From Paraburkholderia sprentiae WSM5005 (GTDB taxonomy: Bacteria; Pseudomonadota; Gammaproteobacteria; Burkholderiales; Burkholderiaceae): a stretch of 64,000 nt of DNA. A program made the position numbers and the translations under genes. The DNA lies in contig NZ_CP017562.2 of NCBI RefSeq assembly GCF_001865575.2, positions 868,001 through 932,000 on the forward strand, written 5' to 3'. Of the stretch, positions 25,425 to 34,655 are shown piece after piece. The notes beneath the pieces are model-generated. The model made no database searches, was not told the origin of the DNA, and saw only the letters and a list, made by a program, of their open reading frames with translations. Positions within the stretch are counted from its first letter, which is position 1; each line of letters begins with the position of its first letter.

Positions 25425-28400
25425 ATGATTACGAAGATTGTCGATGCGGCGCTGAAGAATCGCGCCATGGTACTGATCCTGGTCGCCGTACTGATCGCCT
25501 TTGGGCTCGTCAGCATGCAGCGACTGCCATTCGATGCGCAGCCCGATATCTCGCCGGTCCAGGTGCTGGTGACGACGCAAGCGCCGGGGCTCGCTCCGGT
25601 CGATATCGAACGCTCGATTACCGCGCCCGTCGAACTCGCCCTGCAAGGGCTGCCCGGCATGCAGGCGCTGCGCTCCATTTCCCGTTATGGCCTGTCGGTC
25701 ATCTACGTGCGCTTTGCCGACGGCTCGAACATCTATCAGGATCGCAATCTGATTGGCGAGCGCCTGCAGACGGTGCAGCTTCCGCCCGGAACAAATCCGC
25801 CTCAGATGGGACCGCTGTCGGATGGCCTGAGCGAGATCTATCAATTTCAGGTGCGTGGCCACGGGCAATCGCTGATGACGCTGCGAACGCTGCTCGACTG
25901 GCAGATCGCGCCGAAATTCCGCGAAGTGCCGGGCGTGGTCGACGTCAACGTCAACGGCGGCGAACTGAAGACTTATGAAGTGCAGGTGGCGGACGACGCA
26001 CTCACGCGCTACGGCCTTTCGACCGCCGACATCTTCAATGCCGTGCAGATGAACAACGGCGCAACCGGCGGCGCGACCATCGAGCACAACGGCGGGGAGG
26101 CCATCATTCGCGGCGAAGGGCTGCTTCGCAACGCGACGGACATCGGCAACATCGTGTTGCGCACCGAGCCGGATGGCACGCCGCTTTATGTTCGCAACGT
26201 TGCGCGCGTCGTCGAGGCGCCGATGCCCCGGCTTGGCGCAGTCACGCGCGACGGCAACGGCGAAGCCGTTGTCGGCGTCGTTCTGATGGGACTCGGGCAG
26301 AACACGCGTATCGTCGCGCAGCGGGTTCAGGACGCCGTCAAGGAAATCAACACGACGCTGCCGCCCGGCGTCGAAATCGCACCGTACTACAACCGCGCCG
26401 ACCTGATGAACCGCGTGCTGCACACGGTTGCTCACAACATGGTCGAAGGCGCCGTGCTCGTGATTGCCGTGCTGCTGCTGTTGCTCGGCAATGTGCGCGC
26501 CGGCCTGATCGTCGCGCTCGCGATTCCTTTGTCGATGCTGGCCGCGGCGATCGCCATGTACGGCGCGGGCATGTCCGGCAATCTCATGAGCCTGGGCGCC
26601 ATCGATTTCGGCCTGCTCGTCGACGGCGCGGTGGTCATGATCGAGAACATCGTACGGCGGCGCGCGGAAGCACCGGCGCGGCCCATGCAGGCGGTCGTGC
26701 TCGAGGCATCCCGGGAAGTGGCGCGGCCCGTCACGTTCGCGGTCCTGATCATTACCGCCGTCTATCTGCCGATTCTCAGCCTCCAGGGCGTCGAGGGAAA
26801 GATGTTCCGCCCGATGGCGTTGACGGTCGTGTTCGCGCTCCTCGCGTCGCTCGTGATCACGTTGACCGTGATGCCCGTTCTCGCGAGCTTTCTGCTGCGC
26901 GGCAAGGTGGCCGAACACGAGAGCCGCATCATCCACTGGATGCGGCGGCGCTACGAGCCGGTGCTCACGCGCGCGGCGCATCGTCCCGCGCTGACTATCG
27001 GGCTTGCCGTGCTGCTGCTCGCGCTCGCGGGCGTTCTCGGCTCGCGCCTCGGTGCGGAATTCCTGCCGCGGCTGGAAGAAGGGGCGCTCACGGTCACGAC
27101 CACGAAGCTGCCCGGCATTTCCGTGCCGTCGGCGGTCGAGTCACAGACGATGGTCGAGCGAACGCTGATGCGCTTTCCCGAAGTTCAGTCGGCAGTCACG
27201 CTCGGGGGCAGCTCCGAGATTCCCACCGATCCGATGGGTGTCGAGCAAAGCGACACCTTCATCATGCTCAAGCCGAAATCGGAGTGGAAGACCGCGCAGA
27301 CCCAGGAGGGACTGGTCGAAGCGTATTCGGATGCGCTCAATCGCGCGGTTCCCGGCCTCACGCTCGATTGGGCCCAGCCGATCCAGATGCGCATGGACGA
27401 CATGCTCGCGGGCGTGCAGGCGGATGTCGCCGTGATGATTCACGGCAACGACCTCGACGCGTTGCACGATACCGCGCAGCGTATCGCGAGCGTGATCGCT
27501 CGCGTGCCGGGAGCCGCCGACGTGCAGGCGCAACAGACGGTCGGCCAGCCGTACTTGCGCATCATCGTGAACCGGGATGCGGTGGCGCGCTATGGCCTCA
27601 ATGCGAGCCAGGTGCTCGACGTGGTGCAGGCGCTTGGAGGCCGCACCGTTGGCTCGATGTCGAATAACGATGGCCGCTTCGACATACGCGTTCGTCTGAC
27701 GCCGCAAGACCGCACGGATGTGGCGCGAATCGGCGCGCTACGCGTGAGCAACGGCGCGGGCAAGGCCGTGCCGCTCGCCGAAGTTGCCGACATCCGGATG
27801 GAGCCCGGTCCTTCGACGATCGAGCGCGAACAGGGGCAGCGCGTGATCATGGTGCAGGCCAACGTGCGCGGCCGCGATCTCGCCGGGTTCGTGCTCGCTG
27901 CGCAACATGCCGTGGCCACGCAGGTCAAGCTTCCGCCCGGGTACAGCCTGTCCTGGAACGGCAGCTTCAAGAATCTGCAGGAGGCGATGTCGCGGCTCTA
28001 CGTGGTCGTGCCCGTCGCCCTGGCGGTGATCTTCGTCCTGCTTTATCTGATGTTCGACAGCGTGAGCCTGGCGGCACTCATCTTCTTCAACGTGCCGTTT
28101 GCGGCAATCGGCGGGATCCTGGCGCTCTGGATTCGCGGCCTGCCGTTCAGCATTTCGGCCGCCGTCGGCTTCATCGCGCTGTTCGGCATTGCGGTATTGA
28201 ACGGGGTCGTGCTGGTCAGCTACATCGTCGAGAAGCGGGCGAGCGGCCTTGGCGCGCTCGAGGCTGCGCGGCAGGCTGCCTTGACACGGCTGCGTCCCGT
28301 GCTGATGACGGCGACTGTCGCGAGTCTGGGCTTCCTGCCTATGGCTTTTTCCACGAGTTCCGGCGCGGAAGTGCAACGGCCGCTCGCCACGGTGGTGATC

Positions 28401-28520
28401 GGTGGACTGGTATCGGCCACGCTGCTGACTTTGCTGGTGCTGCCGACCCTGTACCCGTGGTTCGACCGCGGCAAGCGCACGGTGCCGCAAGAGCAGACCG
28501 TACCGGAATACGCAGAATGA
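25425..28520 (+). CDS. Heavy-metal-type RND efflux pump (CzcA/CusA family)
   Basis: A 1031-residue inner-membrane pump with 12 helices and two large periplasmic domains (between helices 1-2 and 7-8). The helix 4 signature IDFGLLVDGAVVMIEN at about residue 393 is the DFGxxVDGxxVxxEN motif of HME-type pumps, which use the Asp residues for proton relay and export mono- or divalent metals. Multidrug pumps have a different motif. The N terminus has RLPFDAQPDISPVQVLV. Which metal is carried cannot be read with certainty; the Cus-specific Met triad could not be placed by eye. Operon with adaptor and channel. Confidence 0.92.
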   Translation: MITKIVDAALKNRAMVLILVAVLIAFGLVSMQRLPFDAQPDISPVQVLVTTQAPGLAPVDIERSITAPVELALQGLPGMQALRSISRYGLSVIYVRFADGSNIYQDRNLIGERLQTVQLPPGTNPPQMGPLSDGLSEIYQFQVRGHGQSLMTLRTLLDWQIAPKFREVPGVVDVNVNGGELKTYEVQVADDALTRYGLSTADIFNAVQMNNGATGGATIEHNGGEAIIRGEGLLRNATDIGNIVLRTEPDGTPLYVRNVARVVEAPMPRLGAVTRDGNGEAVVGVVLMGLGQNTRIVAQRVQDAVKEINTTLPPGVEIAPYYNRADLMNRVLHTVAHNMVEGAVLVIAVLLLLLGNVRAGLIVALAIPLSMLAAAIAMYGAGMSGNLMSLGAIDFGLLVDGAVVMIENIVRRRAEAPARPMQAVVLEASREVARPVTFAVLIITAVYLPILSLQGVEGKMFRPMALTVVFALLASLVITLTVMPVLASFLLRGKVAEHESRIIHWMRRRYEPVLTRAAHRPALTIGLAVLLLALAGVLGSRLGAEFLPRLEEGALTVTTTKLPGISVPSAVESQTMVERTLMRFPEVQSAVTLGGSSEIPTDPMGVEQSDTFIMLKPKSEWKTAQTQEGLVEAYSDALNRAVPGLTLDWAQPIQMRMDDMLAGVQADVAVMIHGNDLDALHDTAQRIASVIARVPGAADVQAQQTVGQPYLRIIVNRDAVARYGLNASQVLDVVQALGGRTVGSMSNNDGRFDIRVRLTPQDRTDVARIGALRVSNGAGKAVPLAEVADIRMEPGPSTIEREQGQRVIMVQANVRGRDLAGFVLAAQHAVATQVKLPPGYSLSWNGSFKNLQEAMSRLYVVVPVALAVIFVLLYLMFDSVSLAALIFFNVPFAAIGGILALWIRGLPFSISAAVGFIALFGIAVLNGVVLVSYIVEKRASGLGALEAARQAALTRLRPVLMTATVASLGFLPMAFSTSSGAEVQRPLATVVIGGLVSATLLTLLVLPTLYPWFDRGKRTVPQEQTVPEYAE

Positions 28521-28537
28521 CACAGGGTGCTACTCAC

Positions 28538-30031
28538 ATGATCACCTTCCAACGTTCGTCCAGCCTGTTGATACCGTTGTTGCTCGCGAGTTGCGCGGTC
28601 GGTCCCAACTTCACGCAGCCCGCCGCACCGGCTGGGGCTGGTTACACGCAAGCGCCGTTGCCTTCGAGGACCGCGGCGGCCGGCGCGGATGGGCCGGCGC
28701 AGGACTTCGTCGCCGGCGGCGATATACCCGGGCAATGGTGGACGCTGTTCCAGTCCCCGCAGTTGAACCAGTTGATCGATCGCGCGTTCAGGCGCAGCCC
28801 GACGATCGACGCCGCACACGCTGCGCTCACTAGCGCGCGCGAAGACATGCTGGCGCAGGAGGGGGCGTTTTTCCCCAGCATCGGTCTCGATGCGTCGGGC
28901 AGCAGGAACGGGACGCCGACTGCGAGCCTCGCACCGGTCGCGGCGAACAACCAGCGCATCTATTCGCTCTACACGGGCGAGCTGACCGTTTCATATTCGC
29001 TCGACGCTTTTGGCCTGAATCGCCGGACCGTCGAATCGGCGGCCGCGCAAGCCGAGAATCAGCGCTTCGAACTCGAAGCGGCTTATCTGACGTTGAGCAG
29101 CAACGTGGTGCTCGCGGCGATCGACGAAGCGGCCTTGCGCGGTCAGCTTGCCGCGCAAGAAGAGATGATCAAGGCCGATACCGAACTCGCGGACATCGTC
29201 CGGCGCGAATACACGCTCGGCGAGGCCGCACAGGCCGATCTATTGCAACAGCAGGCCGTGCTCGCCCAGGCGCAAGCGGCGTTGCCACCGCTCGAAAAGC
29301 AACGGGCGCTGCAGCGCGATGCGCTGACTGCTCTGGTGGGAGGCTTTCCGAACGAAGACCTGGCGGTGCACTTCGATCTGGCGGACCTGCACCTGCCTGA
29401 CAATCTTCCGGTGAGTCTGCCGTCCAGGCTGGTCGAGCAACGCCCGGATATTCGCGCCGCTGCCGCCACGCTGCACACGGCCTCCGCACAGGTCGGCGTC
29501 GCCATCGCCAATCGGCTGCCGCAGATCTCACTGAGCGCCGCACTGGGCACCTCACCGAATGCTCTCGCCAACGCGTTCACGCCCTACAACCAGTTCTTCA
29601 ACGTGGTCGGCAAGGTCGCGCAGCCGATCTTTCAGGGCGGGGCGCTGCTGCACCGCCAGCGTGCCGCACAGGCGGTCTACGAGCAGGCCGGGGCGCAGTA
29701 CCGCCTGACGGTCATCAACGCGTTCCAGAACGTTGCCGATGTCTTGCAGAGTGTGCAAGCCGATGCGAAGACGCTGGAAGCGTCCGTGGCCGCCGAACAG
29801 GCCGCATGGCGCAGCCTCGATATCGCTCGCCGGAAGCTGCAGACGGGGGAGATCGCTTACCTGTCCGTGCTGACGGCACAGCAAAGCTATGAAACGGCGC
29901 ACGTCGCCGCGATCCAGGCGAGAGCCGCGAGGCTCGCGGACACGGCGACGCTCTTTCAGGCCGTCGGCGGCGGTTGGTGGAACAGGTCGGACGCGCTGGT
30001 CTCGAGCGCGGCGCTGAAAGAAGTTCATTGA
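28538..30031 (+). CDS. Outer-membrane efflux lipoprotein (NodT/CusC family)
   Basis: A 497-residue outer-membrane channel. The leader MITFQRSSSLLIPLLLASC has the lipobox LLASC, so Cys19 is lipidated after cleavage. The family landmarks are VGPNFTQPAAP, QWWTLFQSPQLNQLIDRA, VSYSLDAFGLNRRTVE, LVEQRPDIRAAAATLHTA and a final QAVGGGWW. The ATG at 28538 is preferred because GGGTG precedes it and the signal peptide is then well formed; an in-frame ATG at 28517 overlaps the pump stop codon. Third gene of the tripartite pump. Confidence 0.9.
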   Translation: MITFQRSSSLLIPLLLASCAVGPNFTQPAAPAGAGYTQAPLPSRTAAAGADGPAQDFVAGGDIPGQWWTLFQSPQLNQLIDRAFRRSPTIDAAHAALTSAREDMLAQEGAFFPSIGLDASGSRNGTPTASLAPVAANNQRIYSLYTGELTVSYSLDAFGLNRRTVESAAAQAENQRFELEAAYLTLSSNVVLAAIDEAALRGQLAAQEEMIKADTELADIVRREYTLGEAAQADLLQQQAVLAQAQAALPPLEKQRALQRDALTALVGGFPNEDLAVHFDLADLHLPDNLPVSLPSRLVEQRPDIRAAAATLHTASAQVGVAIANRLPQISLSAALGTSPNALANAFTPYNQFFNVVGKVAQPIFQGGALLHRQRAAQAVYEQAGAQYRLTVINAFQNVADVLQSVQADAKTLEASVAAEQAAWRSLDIARRKLQTGEIAYLSVLTAQQSYETAHVAAIQARAARLADTATLFQAVGGGWWNRSDALVSSAALKEVH

Positions 30032-30055
30032 GTCGGACCACGTGACACATTCCTC

Positions 30056-30292
30056 ATGATACGAACTCTCATTGGCCTGATCTTCGTCGCTCTGCTGAAC
30101 GGCTGCGCCTATCCGTCGGCACAGGCTTACCGTGCGCCGCTTGCGCAGACTGTGACAACCCGGACCGTCGACTATGCGGGCCTGCCCTGCGGCAATCAAT
30201 ACATGTACGTCAAAGCGCCGCCGTGCTACTTCCCGCGCGAAGCGCAAATACCTGTCGCCACGCTGCAGGCGGGGACGGCGTCATCGCATTGA
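30056..30292 (+). CDS. Small hypothetical lipoprotein
   Basis: A 78-residue exported protein starting MIRTLIGLIFVALLNGCAYP. LLNGC is a lipobox, so the mature lipoprotein would have about 62 residues. Three more Cys are absent or few: LPCGNQYMYV and PPCYFPRE hold two. Family not recognised. It lies 24 bases behind the channel gene and might be a metal-binding accessory of the pump, but only position suggests this. Confidence 0.6.
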   Translation: MIRTLIGLIFVALLNGCAYPSAQAYRAPLAQTVTTRTVDYAGLPCGNQYMYVKAPPCYFPREAQIPVATLQAGTASSH

Positions 30293-30532
30293 GTACGATG
30301 CATTGCGCCCGGCGGTCGAAGCGTCCAGCTTGCCGGACGCGCTGCCGACTCGACTGGCCGTGCGACAGCCTCGACCCGCTCGCGGCGCTGATGTCCTGCT
30401 TCGCGCCCGTGCAAGCATTTGGGCGCGCTGGAACAAGTCCACCCAATTTCGTTCACCTACCCTTGGCCTCGTGCGATGCAACGAGGCGTACATAGGGTGG
30501 GCCTTTGACATCTGCCGTTCAGGAGTATGGGG

Positions 30533-31459
30533 ATGAACACAACTATTGTCGGTCATGGACGTGGCATGCCGTGCGCAGGCGGTTTTGGCCGCCGCTGGCG
30601 CGAGCTGCTTCTCGGCGCGGCGAGTCTGCTGGCGCTGCTGATGTCGGGTCACGCTCAAGCCGCCGCGCCGGTGCCCGCCGAGTGCGCCGCGTTGCAGGCG
30701 AAATACCCGCAATTCAAGGGCAAGACGCTGATCAACGCGATCAACCCGCACACGCCGGGTTACGAAGCGCTGGACCCGAACGATCCGACGAAATACATCG
30801 GCTTCGACATCGATCTCGGCGAGGCGATCGGCAATTGCCTCGGCTTCAAGATGGCGTACAAGCCTGTCGCGTTCTCGGCGCTGCTGGCGACGCTGCAAAG
30901 CGGTCAAGCCGACATCGTGATCTCCGACATCTATGCGACCGAGGAGCGCGCGAAGGCGGCGGACTTCATCACCTATTCGAAAGTGTTCGACGGCGTGCTG
31001 GTTGCGAAGGGCAATCCGAAGAAAATCAGCGGCATCAACCAGACGATGTGCGGCACGACCGCTGCGGAGAACACCGGCTACGTCGAAGTGCCGCTGATCC
31101 AGAAGCTCGCACCGGCTTGCAAGGCGGCGAACAAGCCGGAAGCTGCCGTGCAGCTGTACGACAACAACGCGAACGCAATCCAGGCGATTCTCTCAGGCCG
31201 CGCCGATACGTACATCAACGACGTCAATACGGTGGACCAGGCGGTCAAGGCGTATCCGGGCCAGCTCGAAAAGGCCAATGCGGTGACACTGCCGTATTCG
31301 ATCGGTATCGGCGTACCTAAAACGAATCCGGCAATGCGCGCGGCGGTCATGGCGGCGCTCGTCGCGATCCAGAAGTCCGGCATCCAGACCGAACTGCTGA
31401 AGAAGTGGTCGCTTGGTGCTGAAAATCTCGAAACTCCCAAGCTGATTGCCTCGAACTGA
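30533..31459 (+). CDS. ABC transporter substrate-binding protein, polar amino acid (family 3) type
   Basis: A 308-residue periplasmic binding protein with a long signal peptide ending at about residue 43 (GHAQA). The family signature is seen as YIGFDIDLGEAIGNCLG, with ALLATLQSGQADIVISDIYA after it. The two lobes are complete. The start at 30533 is chosen because AGGAG lies at the correct distance; an ATG six bases upstream is too close to it. Its stop overlaps the ATG of the permease-ATPase gene. The ligand is unknown; the amidase genes downstream suggest an amide-bearing or amino-acid-like compound. Confidence 0.9.
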   Translation: MNTTIVGHGRGMPCAGGFGRRWRELLLGAASLLALLMSGHAQAAAPVPAECAALQAKYPQFKGKTLINAINPHTPGYEALDPNDPTKYIGFDIDLGEAIGNCLGFKMAYKPVAFSALLATLQSGQADIVISDIYATEERAKAADFITYSKVFDGVLVAKGNPKKISGINQTMCGTTAAENTGYVEVPLIQKLAPACKAANKPEAAVQLYDNNANAIQAILSGRADTYINDVNTVDQAVKAYPGQLEKANAVTLPYSIGIGVPKTNPAMRAAVMAALVAIQKSGIQTELLKKWSLGAENLETPKLIASN

Positions 31460-33069
31460 TGAATTTGTTCCTGCACTATGTCGGCCTGCCGTATCTGTTA
31501 AGCGGCATCGGCTTCACCATCGCAGTCACGCTCCTCGGGCTGGCTGGCGGTCTGATCGTGGGACTGGTGCTCGCGAGCATGCAACTGAGCAAGGTGGGGC
31601 CGCTTGCCGTCATCGCACGCGGCTACACGGTGATTTTTCGCGGAACGCCGCTGATCCTGCAACTCGTGTTCGCCTACGACGCGCTGCCGCACATCGGTTT
31701 GAAGTTGAGCGCGATGGGCGCCGCGGGTCTCGCGCTTGCGGCGAACGAGGGGCCGTTCATCGCGGAAATCCTGCGCTCCGGCGTGCTCGGCGTCGATCGT
31801 GGGCAAGTTCTTGCGGCGCAGGCGCTCGGCATGACGCCGACCGTGTTGCTGCGCCGTGTGATCGCGCCGCAGGCGATCCGCACCATGGTGCCGGCGCTCG
31901 GCAACGAATCGGTCAGCGCGTTGAAGAACTCGTCGCTGGCCTCCGTGATCGCGGTCGACGAACTGACCTTGCGCAGCACGCAACTCGCGTCGTCGACGTT
32001 CGATTTCTTCTCGATCTTCTTTGCGTCCGGGCTGATGTATCTCGTGCTGACCGGCTTGATTGCCGCGATCCAGCTATTCGCCGAAACGGCGCTCGATCTC
32101 GATCGCAGTCCGTCCGGACGCTTTGCGCGACTGCTGCCGTGGCGCCGGGCCGCGCTCGCCGTGGAGCCCTCTGCCGCAAGCGCGACGCTATCCGTCGGTG
32201 CGCCGCTCGACGCCGCGCCCGTGCCGGTTGCGCGCAAAGCCCATGCGGAGCGCGCAAGCCGCTACGAGCTATTGCAGACGCAGAAAGCGGCGGTGCAGGT
32301 GAAAGGGCTGAGCAAGCGTTACGGCAAGCAGACGGTGCTCGACGGCTTCGACCTCACGGTCCGCTTCGGCGAGGTCATTGCGCTGCTCGGGCCGAGCGGA
32401 TCGGGCAAAAGCACGCTGCTGCGCTGTATCAATCACCTGGAGCAGTGGGATGCCGGCGAAATCCGTATCGGCGGCAAGCGCATCGGTTTTCGGGTCGACG
32501 GTCAACCAATGACACAGGGCGACCTCGCCAACGAGCGAGCGAGTGCCGGCGTCGGCATGGTGTTCCAGCATTTCAATCTATTCAGTCATCTGACGGCGTG
32601 CGAGAACATCGCCGGGCCGCTGCGCTGGGTGCACGGGGTACCACCGGCCGACGCCGAGCGCCGCGCGCGCGAACTGCTCGAACGCGTCGGCCTCAGTCAT
32701 CGCGCGGATGCGTTGCCGCGACATCTGTCGGGCGGCCAGCAGCAGCGCGTCGCGATTGCCCGCGCGCTGGCGCCGAATCCTCGCGTGCTGCTGCTCGACG
32801 AACCGACCTCCGCGCTCGACCCCGAACTCGTCGGCGAGGTGCTCGACGTGATTCAGCGGCTCGTGGACGAAGGCGGCCTGACCATGATCATCTCCACGCA
32901 CCAGTTGCGCTTTGCCGATCAGGTCGCCGATCGCGTCGTGTTCATGAGCGGCGGCGCGGTGGTCGAGCAGGGACCCACGCATGACGTGCTCACCCAGCCG
33001 CGCCATCCGTTGACAGCTCGATTCCTGAGCGTGATGGGCGCGGACGACCGGCTCGAAGTCGCGTCTTGA
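31459..33069 (+). CDS. Fused ABC permease and ATPase, polar amino acid type
   Basis: A 536-residue fusion. Residues 1-205 are a HisM-type permease with the EAA-like loop QALGMTPTVLLRRVIAPQAI and VSALKNSSLASVIAV. A linker of about 70 residues rich in Ala and Arg follows. Residues 276-536 are the ATPase with Walker A GPSGSGKST (about 312), signature LSGGQQQRVAIARAL (about 424) and Walker B LLLDEPTSALDP (about 444). One gene therefore supplies both membrane and motor parts; a homodimer would give the usual 2+2 layout. It overlaps the binding-protein stop and is followed by an amidase gene after 64 bases. Confidence 0.92.
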   Translation: MNLFLHYVGLPYLLSGIGFTIAVTLLGLAGGLIVGLVLASMQLSKVGPLAVIARGYTVIFRGTPLILQLVFAYDALPHIGLKLSAMGAAGLALAANEGPFIAEILRSGVLGVDRGQVLAAQALGMTPTVLLRRVIAPQAIRTMVPALGNESVSALKNSSLASVIAVDELTLRSTQLASSTFDFFSIFFASGLMYLVLTGLIAAIQLFAETALDLDRSPSGRFARLLPWRRAALAVEPSAASATLSVGAPLDAAPVPVARKAHAERASRYELLQTQKAAVQVKGLSKRYGKQTVLDGFDLTVRFGEVIALLGPSGSGKSTLLRCINHLEQWDAGEIRIGGKRIGFRVDGQPMTQGDLANERASAGVGMVFQHFNLFSHLTACENIAGPLRWVHGVPPADAERRARELLERVGLSHRADALPRHLSGGQQQRVAIARALAPNPRVLLLDEPTSALDPELVGEVLDVIQRLVDEGGLTMIISTHQLRFADQVADRVVFMSGGAVVEQGPTHDVLTQPRHPLTARFLSVMGADDRLEVAS

Positions 33070-33090
33070 CGGCGCGCGCCATTCAGCATC

Positions 33091-33111
33091 GCCCGGCCGT
33101 TCGTGCCGGGC
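33091..33111 (+). terminator. Hairpin between transporter and amidase genes
   Basis: GCCCGGC, a 7-base loop and GCCGGGC, followed by GTCTT. A stable stem without a real T-tract. It may lower expression of the amidase gene relative to the transporter or be a processing point. Confidence 0.35.
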
Positions 33112-33133
33112 GTCTTACGAGGTTCGAACAGAC

Positions 33134-34384
33134 ATGAAGCACCATACCCTCCCGGTTTCGCCTGAAACGGTTCATTGGGGCTACTTCAGCAAGCAGGTCG
33201 CGCCCGCGTTGACGGTGCGTTCCGGCGACCGGATCACCATCGAGACGCTGACCCACCATGCGAACGACGACCACGAACGGATGGTCGCGGGCGACCCCGG
33301 CGCCGAAAGCATCTTTCAGTGGACTCGCGAGCACAAGGCCATGCCGCGCCGGGGCGCGGGCCCAACCGATGGACCGTTTACGCTTGGGTCGGGCGAAGGT
33401 GTCGGCGTGCATCTGCTGACCGGGCCGGTCGCGATTGAAGGGGCCGAGCCGGGCGACGTGCTCGAAGTGCGAATCCTCGACGTGCGCCCGCGGCCGAGCT
33501 GCAATGCGTGTTATCGCGGCCGTTGTTTCGGTTCGAATGTCGCCGCATCGTGGGGCTTTCATTACCACGATCTCATCGAGGAGCCGAAGCCCCGTGAAGT
33601 CGTGACGATCTTCGAGCTCGATACCTCGGGCGAGCCATTTGCGCGTGCGGTCTACAACTACGTGTGGACGCCGCAAACCGACCCGGACGGCGTGGTCCAC
33701 GCGATGATCGATTACCCGGGCGTCAAGGTCGACCCTACGCTGGTGAACAAACGCGAGAACATCCTGCCGAACGTGAAGGTGCCGGCCAGACTGCATTTCG
33801 GCACGATGGGGCTCGCGCCGGCGGAGCTCGACTATGTCAGCTCGATCCCGCCCAGCTACACCGGCGGCAATATCGACGATTGGCGCGTCGGAAAAGGTGC
33901 GCGGATGTATTACCCGGTCGCGGTCGAAGGCGCATTCTTTTCTGTCGGCGATCCTCATGCGGCGCAGGGTGACAGTGAACTTGGCGGTACCGCGATCGAA
34001 ACTTCGCTCACCGGCGACTTCGAGTTCGTGCTGCACAAGAAGAATGACCTCGGCGGCACGATTCTCGAAGGCCTCACGCACCCGATGCTGGAAACCGACG
34101 ACCAATGGTCCGTGTACGGATTCACTTTCGCCAACTACCTGGCGGAACTCGGCCCGGCCGGACAGACCGAGGTGGCACAGCACGCGAGCCTCGACAAGGC
34201 AATGCGCGACGCGTTCCGCAAGCTGCGCCGTTTCCTGATGACCGTGCACAGGCTAAGCGAGGATGAGGCCATTGCGCTGATGTCGGTCGCCGCGGATTTC
34301 GGCGTCACACAAGTGGTGGACGGCAATTGGGGTGTGCATGGATCGATTCGCAAGAACGTCTTTATCGGCGGCGCCGGCCGCTGA
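33134..34384 (+). CDS. fmdA: Acetamidase/formamidase family protein
   Basis: A 416-residue cytoplasmic amidase that should release ammonia from a small amide. Seen are VHWGYFSKQVAPAL, TLTHHANDDHERMVAGDPGA, RRGAGPTDGPFTLGSG, GVHLLTGPVAIEGAEPGDVLE, SVGDPHAAQGDSELGGTAIE and MSVAADFGVTQVVDGNWGVH. These are landmarks of the FmdA family at full length. The ATG at 33134 follows GAGG. It belongs to the transporter operon. The neighbouring gene encodes a related amidase fused to a regulator. Formamide or acetamide is the classical substrate, but the amino-acid-type transporter hints at something larger. Confidence 0.9.
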   Translation: MKHHTLPVSPETVHWGYFSKQVAPALTVRSGDRITIETLTHHANDDHERMVAGDPGAESIFQWTREHKAMPRRGAGPTDGPFTLGSGEGVGVHLLTGPVAIEGAEPGDVLEVRILDVRPRPSCNACYRGRCFGSNVAASWGFHYHDLIEEPKPREVVTIFELDTSGEPFARAVYNYVWTPQTDPDGVVHAMIDYPGVKVDPTLVNKRENILPNVKVPARLHFGTMGLAPAELDYVSSIPPSYTGGNIDDWRVGKGARMYYPVAVEGAFFSVGDPHAAQGDSELGGTAIETSLTGDFEFVLHKKNDLGGTILEGLTHPMLETDDQWSVYGFTFANYLAELGPAGQTEVAQHASLDKAMRDAFRKLRRFLMTVHRLSEDEAIALMSVAADFGVTQVVDGNWGVHGSIRKNVFIGGAGR

Positions 34385-34655
34385 GACGTCCCGCTCGGGC
34401 CGCAGGCGATTCGCCGCGCGCGTGCGCGTGCGTCCCGTATGCGTCAGGTCGGTGCATAGGGGCGTTGCTGGTGCCTGCGCGCGCAATCATCGCGGTCGGG
34501 CGGCCACCGGCGCTCGGGACGCCGCGCCCTCGCGATGCCCCCGACCCGAGTTGGTGCGGTTATTGCTTTTTTGGGCGACCCGTACCGCTCGTCGAATCTG
34601 TCCTCGGGTAGCGGGCGTTGCGCTCGTGCGACGGGCGTCCGTTCCGGAGTCAACG

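Noticed and set aside
30460..30480. TTGGCCTCGTGCGATGC as a sigma-54 promoter before the binding-protein gene
   Set aside because: The spacing between GG and GC is 11 rather than 10 bases.
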